DNA of 64,000 bases from Arthrobacter sp. Soil762 (GTDB taxonomy: Bacteria; Actinomycetota; Actinomycetes; Actinomycetales; Micrococcaceae), in contig NZ_LMSG01000005.1 in the NCBI RefSeq assembly GCF_001428335.1, positions 21,014 to 85,013 on the forward strand. The letters run 5' to 3'. Both the position numbers and the translations under genes were made by a program. Numbering within the stretch: position 1 is the stretch's first letter; each line of letters opens with the position of its first letter. The notes beneath the pieces were generated by a model. It was not told the origin of the DNA, searched no databases, and saw nothing but the letters and a program-made list of their open reading frames with translations. Below, piece by piece: positions 58,449 through 64,000 of the stretch.

Positions 58449-59768
58449 ATGACCATTTCGATCAATCTCACCGGTGGCATCGACGTTGGCAACGGCTACG
58501 TCAAGGGCCTCATCCGCGGCGCCGGTGCCTCAGGTACCACCAACGTCGACGAGATCGACCTACCTAGCGGCGTGGCAACGATCACGCGCCCGAACGCTCT
58601 GCCGATCCCTGACGGTGAAGCCCCAGCGAAGATGGAAGGCAACTTCTATAACGAGCTGGACGTCAGCTTCATCTCCCCTCTGGTCAGCAATCATCACCGC
58701 AGGCTCTTCGGCCTGCGTGCCCTGAGCGCCCAAGGTGCCTTTGATGAGTTCGACGTGGTCGGCCGTCGCAGCAAGGCCCAGCAGGAGCTGAGCAAGGTTC
58801 TGGTCATGGGTGCTTTCGCTGCCAAGGCCCTGCGTGACTACGTGCGTGAGCACGGTGGACTGCCGCCGGCTATCGAAACCTTAAGTGTGGAGGCTCGGGT
58901 AGCACTTGCGCTGCCGATCAACGAGTACATCTCACACCGCACTAGCTACGCAGCAGAGTTCATGAGCGGCACGCATACGGTTACCGTGCATAACTTCGAG
59001 ACCCCGGTCACCGTGAAGCTTGAATTCGTGGATGTACAGGTGATCCCCGAGGGTGCGTCGGCTCAGTATGCGATCACTGCCAAGGGTGAGCCGTTGATGG
59101 ACGCTATGCTCGCCGATGTCCGAAGCAGAGGCCTGTCTCTGGTGGGCATCACATCTGGTGACGTGCTTGCAGCCGAGCACACTGTCGGCATCGATGTCGG
59201 TGAAGGGACAGTCAATTTTCCTGTTTTCACCGCTGGAGAGTTCAACGCCGACGCCTCGACCACGCACAACCGAGGTTACGGTTCCGTTCTTAATGACGCG
59301 CTGAAGGCGATGGAGGACCAGGGCTTCTCGCATGGCTTCACTTCCCGCAAGCAGTTGGCCGAGTACTTGCAGGCCGGAGCGTCGCCGTTGAAGCGTAACT
59401 TCTACGACAAGGTCGCTCAGTTCGTCGATGAAGAGATGCGGTTCTTTGCCAAGGAAGTTGCCGAGCGGTTCGGCCGCGTTCTGGCTGTCGTTGGTGCGAC
59501 CACAGAGGTCGCGTATGTCTTCGGCGGCGGGGCAGGTCCGGTGAAGCCACATCTGTATCCGGCACTTCTGGCCAAGGCCACCGAGATGAACTCGGTGGAC
59601 TCATTCCCGACTCTGTACCTGGATTCCTCCTACTCGCGAAACCTGAACCGTGAGGGTCTCTACATTGCCGCCGAGTCCGTAGAACAACGAGCCGGCGCCG
59701 CACCGGCTGCCAATGGTAAGCGCAGCGCTCGTTCAAGCGAGAAGAAGCTCGTCGACGCCGCTGTGTAG
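58449..59768 (+). CDS. ParM/StbA-like actin ATPase, plasmid-type segregation protein
   Basis: A 439-residue actin-fold protein. The phosphate-1 motif GIDVGNGYVKG is at residues 10-20, phosphate-2 VGIDVGEGTVNF at about 245-256, and the adenosine motif YVFGGGAGPVKPHLYP at about 356-371, so nucleotide binding should be intact. Such proteins form filaments that push plasmid copies apart with a ParR-type adaptor. Gene order here is adaptor first, actin second, the reverse of R1 parMRC. The frame is undamaged although neighbouring genes are decayed. The C-terminal tail is basic and disordered. Confidence 0.82.
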   Translation: MTISINLTGGIDVGNGYVKGLIRGAGASGTTNVDEIDLPSGVATITRPNALPIPDGEAPAKMEGNFYNELDVSFISPLVSNHHRRLFGLRALSAQGAFDEFDVVGRRSKAQQELSKVLVMGAFAAKALRDYVREHGGLPPAIETLSVEARVALALPINEYISHRTSYAAEFMSGTHTVTVHNFETPVTVKLEFVDVQVIPEGASAQYAITAKGEPLMDAMLADVRSRGLSLVGITSGDVLAAEHTVGIDVGEGTVNFPVFTAGEFNADASTTHNRGYGSVLNDALKAMEDQGFSHGFTSRKQLAEYLQAGASPLKRNFYDKVAQFVDEEMRFFAKEVAERFGRVLAVVGATTEVAYVFGGGAGPVKPHLYPALLAKATEMNSVDSFPTLYLDSSYSRNLNREGLYIAAESVEQRAGAAPAANGKRSARSSEKKLVDAAV

Positions 59769-59880
59769 GTAACGGGGCCGGGACTAGTAACGACCCAGCA
59801 ATCCCTCACTGAGAGTGACTTGATTCGTCGCTGTGGGGGACCGGCTGGACGCGTTCTGCAGCGGTAGATGGCCTCCCGGA

Positions 59881-59923
59881 TTCAGCCCATCGCGCACGCC
59901 CAGGCGTTGCGCGATGGGCTGAA
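59881..59923 (+). terminator. Hairpin after the ParM-like gene
   Basis: A perfect 15-bp inverted repeat (59881-59895 with 59909-59923; arm TTCAGCCCATCGCGC), 13-nt loop, no T-run. Confidence 0.6.
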
Positions 59924-59957
59924 CTACCCACCCAGCCTGCTCACCGCTGATAAGTAA

Positions 59958-60355
59958 TGGCCCGTTTCGCGTTCACAGTGCTTCAGCGCGGAACGCAGCG
60001 CAGCCATCGAGGCACTCCTGGCCAACGTCGCGCAGGACGGAACCCCGGAAAACCGGCACTTCCAGAACACCAAAGGCAAGCGGATTCTGCTTTCCGGTGT
60101 CGCCGTCGCCCTGGTGGCAACCGGCGGAGCGGCAGTGATGCAGCTGCCCGCCACGGACAAAAAGCTTCGATACTTTGCTTCGCACGAGCCGAACTCCACG
60201 GTAACCAGTTCCCCGGCACCACAGTTGTACTGGGGAAAGGAACACGGGTCGGCGAGCCATCGACACAACGCAACCCCATCCCTATCGAGGACGCACTGGC
60301 CGCCTGCCGGGACGTGTGGGCTCAGCACGGGCTCGACTGGCTGCGGACGCGATGA
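59958..60355 (+). pseudogene. Fragment of a membrane/secreted conserved protein, N-truncated and frameshifted
   Basis: Frame one reads ERSAAIEALLANVAQDG then a TM helix (ILLSGVAVALVATGGAAVMQ) to PATDKK. At an AAAAA run near 60160 the meaningful reading moves to another frame: KASILCFARAELHGNQFPG, GTRVGEP and NPIPIEDALAACRDVWAQHG. This is an actinobacterial type of single-pass secreted protein that I cannot name. There is no start codon (TAA lies directly upstream), so it is a remnant regardless of the frameshift. It ends where the truncated AEC gene begins on the other strand. Confidence 0.65.
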
Positions 60356-60842
60356 TCATGGGATTGCCGAACGGCTGCAGCAGCAGCATCTTCTTCCACG
60401 AGATTTTGGAACCGGAGACCAACCCCAGGACCGTCTGGTAGAACGGCGCTATCACCAGGAGCACCGGCGCCACGTGCTGCGCTGTTCCCACGGCGTACAG
60501 GGACACCGGGATTCCGATGTTGTTTGCGTTTGCGTAGCTGCTGGCCATGGCGCCGACGGCGGTTTCCGCCGCCGGGCGTCGGAAGAACAGGAAGCTCGCC
60601 AGCCAATAGAGGAGCCCCGCTATCGCTGCGGAGAGCAGCGCGAGCGGGGCATCGGTTCCCAGGGCGGCGCGGATGTCGCTGCCGGCAACCACAGTGAACA
60701 GCAGCGCCGGGTTGGTGACGTAGTAGGCGGTTCGGGTCAGCGCGCCCTGGACTTCCGGCCCCGGGATCCGCAGACGGGCAGCGAAATAGCCCACGGCAAT
60801 GACGACGGAGACGATCAGGATTCCGGAAACAACGCCGCCCAC
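60282..60842 (-). pseudogene. AEC-family transporter, 3'-truncated
   Basis: N-terminal half of an auxin-efflux-carrier type permease: helices from GILIVSVVIAVGYFAARL, the conserved RTAYYVTNPALLFTVVA, SSYANANNIGIPVSLY and APFYQTVLGLVSG. Homology stops after QPFGNPMIIASA; the last about 18 residues are Arg/Pro-rich and read into the neighbouring fragment. The usual length is about 300 residues, so about 40 percent is gone. The junction near 60350 looks like a breakpoint of the foreign segment. Start is the GTG at 60842, without a clear Shine-Dalgarno. Confidence 0.8.
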
Positions 60843-60929
60843 AGTGCGCTCTTCTATTTAGCTGTTGGAAGTTCCGCGCGGCCGAGCCCTGCGCTCACGC
60901 CGGAAACCGCGACTGCTAAATACCGTAGG

Positions 60930-61532
60930 CTACGGCACCACTGTCAGCGCGGCGAGGACAGCGGGCAGCATCATGTCATCGCGGCCCCAGACGGGGTCGA
61001 GGATTTCCACATACCAGGAGTCGGCGAGCAGGAGGGCCAGCGTTTCGTTGGTTTCCTCTGCCCAGTCCTGGATCTGATCTTCCTGCGCCGGAGTCTCGCT
61101 GGAGCCGAGGACGGTAACTACCTCGCCGCCGTCGAGCGTTACGGGGATGGCGGCGCTGCTGGCCTCGCCCGGGGCATGCGCAACAGTCACCAGCTCGGTC
61201 CGCGTGGAGAGGGCCAGGAGTTCCACGGCCGCCTCTGCACTGCAGAAGCCGGTCACGTACTGCCGCTGGGCGGAGTTGTCGGTCCGCAGGCCGGGCTGGG
61301 ACTCCTTGGTGAACAGCCCGTTCCTGTTGAGGGCGGCAAGCTCTGTGGCGATCGGTTCTGTTTCGTCGTCGTAGCGGACCGTAAAGGTGGCGGCCTGGTA
61401 TTCGCTATGGCCCTCCAGCCACCGCGCGGTCAGTTCCCCGGCAGCTTCCAGGGTGATGGCCTGCCTCCAGGCGCCCTTATCCTCCAGGCGCCTGCCGAAC
61501 TGGTCACGGATTTCCGCTTCTGTGGGTTCCAT
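60930..61532 (-). CDS. Conserved hypothetical protein (DUF6919-like)
   Basis: A 200-residue soluble protein with no signal peptide or TM helix. Recognisable segments are LAALNRNGLFTKESQPG near residue 66 and a C-terminal EILDPVWGRDDMMLPAVLAAL; the former recalls the DUF6919 group of actinobacterial proteins, but I am not certain. Codon use is like that of core genes, so I consider it real and native to the chromosome. No function can be proposed. The start ATG at 61532 gives an acidic helical beginning. Confidence 0.7.
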   Translation of the reverse strand: MEPTEAEIRDQFGRRLEDKGAWRQAITLEAAGELTARWLEGHSEYQAATFTVRYDDETEPIATELAALNRNGLFTKESQPGLRTDNSAQRQYVTGFCSAEAAVELLALSTRTELVTVAHAPGEASSAAIPVTLDGGEVVTVLGSSETPAQEDQIQDWAEETNETLALLLADSWYVEILDPVWGRDDMMLPAVLAALTVVP

Positions 61533-61585
61533 CCTCGGATGCTACGGCGCCCCGCCGCAGGACTCCAGTGGCGGCGACACAGCAG

Positions 61586-62245
61586 TTAACGTCCGCCGGC
61601 GGTGATTCCGGCGGGGATCCCGGCAGCACGTTCCGCCGCGGCGAGGGCAACGCCAAAGCGGACGACGGCGGGAGCGTACCCTTGGTGCGGCACCGCCCGC
61701 AGCTGCTCTGCCTCCCTCATGGCGCGGATCACCGCCGACGTCTCGGGCAGCCGGACGTCCGTCATAGCGGGGTAGTCGATGCAGCTTGCAGGGTCCAGTT
61801 CGTAGCGGCTCCACCGGGCCAGGAGTGCGTCATGTTCAGCCTGCGCCGCAGTGTGAACGGGCCGGTCCAGCCGCAGCTGCCGGCGGCGTTCCTGCCACGC
61901 CAGGATCTGGGGGCTGCCCCGGTAGGCGGCCACGCCCGCCCCTGCGCCCAGCGCGGCGAGGACCACACCAAACCAGGGTGACGCGAGTGTGGGAATAAGG
62001 ATCGCCGGAAGTGCCACGGCAGAGCCCATAAACACATCCCAGAACACGGGGTCCGGGGCGCGGACGGCTTGGTCCGGCGGCGAATGCCGGCGGACAGCCA
62101 GGACGGTGGCAGCCACCGCGCACACCAGCACTGCACCCCAGAAACTCAGCTGCAGCGCTCCAAACAGGACGGATTCTGCAAATGCCGGCACTGCGGCACC
62201 TCCCCGCGTCAGGCCCGGCCCAGGATTCCGGGTTGCTCCTTCCAT
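61586..62245 (-). CDS. Hypothetical membrane protein
   Basis: A 219-residue protein with three to four hydrophobic helices in the first half: about residues 24-50 (VLFGALQLSFWGAVLVCAVAATVLAV), 68-85 and 87-105. The second half is soluble: RRRQLRLDRP, AEHDALLARWSRYELDPASCIDYPAMTDVRLPETSAVIRAMREAEQLR. I do not recognise the family. The ATG at 62245 is chosen because AGGGG lies just upstream; the TTG at 62272 is an alternative. It follows a resolvase remnant and precedes the DUF6919-like gene on the same strand. Confidence 0.72.
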   Translation of the reverse strand: MEGATRNPGPGLTRGGAAVPAFAESVLFGALQLSFWGAVLVCAVAATVLAVRRHSPPDQAVRAPDPVFWDVFMGSAVALPAILIPTLASPWFGVVLAALGAGAGVAAYRGSPQILAWQERRRQLRLDRPVHTAAQAEHDALLARWSRYELDPASCIDYPAMTDVRLPETSAVIRAMREAEQLRAVPHQGYAPAVVRFGVALAAAERAAGIPAGITAGGR

Positions 62246-62369
62246 TGCATCCCCTGTGGGCGCCGGGGTCAATGGGCGGGCAGGCTATGTGGATATTGCA
62301 CGATCCTGAGGCTGATCAGGGAAGCCCCAGGCATTTCCTGGTTCCGCCTGCCAAACACGAAGTTCGCCC

Positions 62370-62556
62370 AACGCGACGATGTCTGCGTCACGAGCGGAGC
62401 GCAGCAGTTCGGCCAATTGAGGCCTGAGGGTACAGATGCCGGAAGCCTTGTCGCTGAAAATCTAATCCAAGGCTTGGCCGCCGGCTTGCGCTGTTCAGTC
62501 TGGTCCAGCGTGGTAACCCTCGCATACCGGATTCCTTGACCTGCCGCCGTAGTCAC
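62370..62556 (-). pseudogene. Second serine resolvase remnant, frameshift plus stop
   Basis: Translation from about 62545 gives GIRYARVTTLDQTEQR, the start of a Tn3-type resolvase with the Ser of the active site replaced by Thr. A one-base shift then gives ALD, a TAG stop, IFSDKASGICTLRPQLAELLRSARDADIV. These match the resolvase N-domain in order, but the rest is absent. It is not a copy of the 55861 remnant: the residues differ in most positions. Dead gene. Confidence 0.8.
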
Positions 62557-62568
62557 CCCTGCCGAAGC

Positions 62569-62637
62569 TGTCAGGATGAAACCTATGACTTTCCAAAAGG
62601 CATGTCCGGAAACGCTATTTTAGATCCTATTCTGACA
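62569..62637. promoter_or_regulatory. Possible res site of the resolvase remnant
   Basis: Two TGTC...GAC(A) framed elements: 62569-62589 and 62603-62637, directly upstream of the remnant resolvase. Resolvase subsites typically have TGTC/GACA ends, and the second is 35 bp long. The 320 bases that follow (62638-62957) show no gene. Confidence 0.4.
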
Positions 62638-62957
62638 CCCGTCCGAGTGGGATGGACGTCAGGTTGGGGTGTAGTTCACTCTGACGGGAGTTTGAAGGAG
62701 CGCGTAGCGCAAGGGCTGCAGTAGGAGATTAAACTGCCCGTTGCTGACAACAGCGGGGCCAAAGCAGGCAGGATGGGTGGGGGCCCTGCTTGAACCGAGG
62801 AGTCCGCAGTGCCGATAGGGACCCCTATGTCGCCCAGAACCTCACTTCGAAAATCTGTAGCCATTCGGGGCAGCGAGAGCCCTGCTAACACGGTCAACGT
62901 GCATGCGGCGGGCTGGAGAGCAGTTACGGTATCGAGCAAGTGAGGCAAAGCCCCCAG

Positions 62958-63296
62958 TTATCTCAGTAGCTGCACCGACTCGCAGTCGTGGAAGTGGAAA
63001 GCCTTCCTGTCGTTCAGGTCGTCCCTTATCCAAATAATGAGTCCATCGCGTGTTTTTGACTCCACCGATCCAACAACCCATTGCCCAGTCCTTGCCTCTT
63101 GAAATGACACGACGTCCTCAGGGCCGAGACCTGTCCAAGTCAACAGGGGGTGCTTCTCGACCTCCTCCTGTTGTTGCCCCTCGATTAGGTACGGGAGGCC
63201 TTCTTGCTGTTTGGCGTGAGATTCTTTCGGCAAATCCACGACATCCGGCTCGCATAGTTTCGTCGGGTCTTGGGAAAACACCCTGCTGCTCCTCAC
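62958..63296 (-). CDS. Hypothetical protein, downstream partner of a coupled pair
   Basis: A 112-residue soluble protein of unknown family. Notable stretches: TWTGLGPEDVVSFQEARTGQWVVGSVESKTRDGLIIWIRDDLNDRKAFHFHDCESVQLL, which reads like a small beta-barrel domain. The GTG at 63296 overlaps the stop of the preceding small gene (GTGA), which supports translation. GC content appears lower than in the core genes. No function proposed. Confidence 0.6.
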   Translation of the reverse strand: MRSSRVFSQDPTKLCEPDVVDLPKESHAKQQEGLPYLIEGQQQEEVEKHPLLTWTGLGPEDVVSFQEARTGQWVVGSVESKTRDGLIIWIRDDLNDRKAFHFHDCESVQLLR

Positions 63297-63496
63297 AGCA
63301 AATCAGCTTCCTGGGTAAGGCCAAAAGCGACACCGGGGCTGATGGCGACAGTAAATGTTGTAAATTCGACCCTGGTTACGAGAATCCCGCAGTCAGTTGC
63401 TTCTCTGCGGAGCAGTGAAACGGCCTGCTCCAATTGCCGGTCTCTAGAAGCGCGGTCCTCGACGCTGATAGTAATCACTGACGTTTCCTTCGACAT
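63293..63496 (-). CDS. Hypothetical small protein, upstream partner of a coupled pair
   Basis: A 67-residue protein: MSKETSVITISVEDRASRDRQ, a helix EQAVSLLRREATDCGILVTRVEF, then a hydrophobic strand. AAAGGAG is 6 nt before the ATG at 63496, and the stop overlaps the next start by 4 nt, so the two genes are expressed together. The alternating strand-helix-strand outline suggests a small alpha/beta domain. I do not recognise the family. Confidence 0.62.
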   Translation of the reverse strand: MSKETSVITISVEDRASRDRQLEQAVSLLRREATDCGILVTRVEFTTFTVAISPGVAFGLTQEADLL

Positions 63497-63615
63497 GGGC
63501 TGCTCCTTTCAGTTGCTTGATGGGGCGCCGGCTGGGGCAGCTATTCCAGGGTACGAAATCTTCTGAGGGCCCCGCCGTACCGCATAGGAGCTGGGTCGTG
63601 GGGGGCGTTTGGTTC

Positions 63616-64000
63616 TTAGTTCTTGGCCTTGAAGGCGGCGTCGAAGGAAGTGTTCGACCGCTGGAAGTCGAACTTCTTGAGCGCTGCGAGGGCTTCGGGG
63701 GCGCCGTGGAGGCGGTCCATGCCGGCGTCTTCCCATTCGACGGAGATGGGTCCGGTGTAGCCGATCGCGGTCAGGGCGCGGAAGGATGATTCCCAGGGGA
63801 CGTCGCCGCGGCCGGCGGAGACGAAGTCCCAGCCCCTGCGCGGGTCGCCCCACGGCAGGTGGGAACCCATGACGGTGTTCCGGCCGGTGGGGCGGAGCTT
63901 GGTGTCCTTGCAGTCCACGTGGTAGATCCGGTCCTTGAAGTCCCAGATGAAGGAGACGGGGTCGATGCCCTGCCACATGAAGTGCGAGGGGTCCCAGTTC
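63616..64000 (-). CDS. Sugar phosphate isomerase/epimerase (xylose-isomerase-like TIM barrel), partial
   Basis: Only the C-terminal about 127 residues are in the window; the gene starts beyond its right edge. NWDPSHFMWQGIDPV, HVDCKDTK, GWDFVSAGRGDVPW and ISVEWEDAGMDR carry the metal-binding Asp/His/Glu pattern of the AP-endonuclease-2/xylose-isomerase-like barrel, as found in inositol and sugar catabolic isomerases. It ends FDFQRSNTSFDAAFKAKN. The substrate cannot be stated without the N-terminal part and the neighbouring genes. Confidence 0.9.
   Translation of the reverse strand, partial: NWDPSHFMWQGIDPVSFIWDFKDRIYHVDCKDTKLRPTGRNTVMGSHLPWGDPRRGWDFVSAGRGDVPWESSFRALTAIGYTGPISVEWEDAGMDRLHGAPEALAALKKFDFQRSNTSFDAAFKAKN

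Overview
The window is the replication-origin region of a high-GC Gram-positive chromosome, most likely Arthrobacter or Pseudarthrobacter (Micrococcaceae). This rests on three things: strong G/C third-position bias, an actinobacterial gene order around dnaA, and protein character (a Micrococcus/Kocuria-type putrescine oxidase, a DLW-39 peptide, DUF3566, CrgA, a class E sortase, and the FhaA/FhaB/PstP/RodA/PbpA/PknA/PknB set). The genus is an inference.

Left arm (1-18.8 kb): CCA-adding enzyme (partial), a Nudix hydrolase, the lipid II flippase MurJ with a separate pseudokinase-like membrane partner, then trxB-trxA behind a textbook SigR/SigH-type promoter. Next come about 5.5 kb (7.56-13.04 kb) with no convincing gene but eight parS or near-parS sites. 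After that the minus-strand genes parB, parA, rsmG, jag, yidC, yidD, rnpA and rpmH lead up to the origin. Two more parS sites sit at the 3' end of parB and just upstream of parA, giving ten in total.

Origin and right arm (18.8-50.1 kb): dnaA, an oriC intergenic region with DnaA boxes and an AT-rich stretch, dnaN, gnd, recF, a DciA-type gene, gyrB, gyrA, a DUF3566 protein, tRNA-Ile, a DLW-39 peptide and tRNA-Ala. Then come a DMT transporter, a glycosyltransferase, a helical membrane protein, a cyclophilin and a rhomboid protease. A second, ectopic cluster of DnaA boxes flanks an AhpD-like gene. Next are tag, crgA, a class E sortase and a glutamine amidotransferase, and convergent to these the seven-gene cell-wall/kinase operon fhaA-fhaB-pstP-rodA-pbpA-pknA-pknB, followed by tRNA-Leu. 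This order closely follows the M. tuberculosis origin region.

Accessory region (50.1-64 kb): a TetR regulator divergent from a putrescine oxidase and an amino-acid permease that seems to have lost its first membrane helix; an FCD-type GntR regulator with an L-talarate/galactarate dehydratase; then a scarred segment. That segment holds a frameshifted serine resolvase, a reductase gene broken by one in-frame stop, a small HTH-like gene, and an intact plasmid-type partition cassette (ribbon-helix-helix DNA-binding protein plus ParM-like actin). It continues with a frameshifted membrane-protein fragment abutting a truncated AEC transporter, two hypothetical genes, a second broken resolvase with a res-like site, two overlapping small genes and the 3' part of a sugar-phosphate isomerase/epimerase gene. 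I read it as remains of an integrated plasmid or transposon, in which an actin-type segregation system survives about 40 kb from a full chromosomal ParABS locus.
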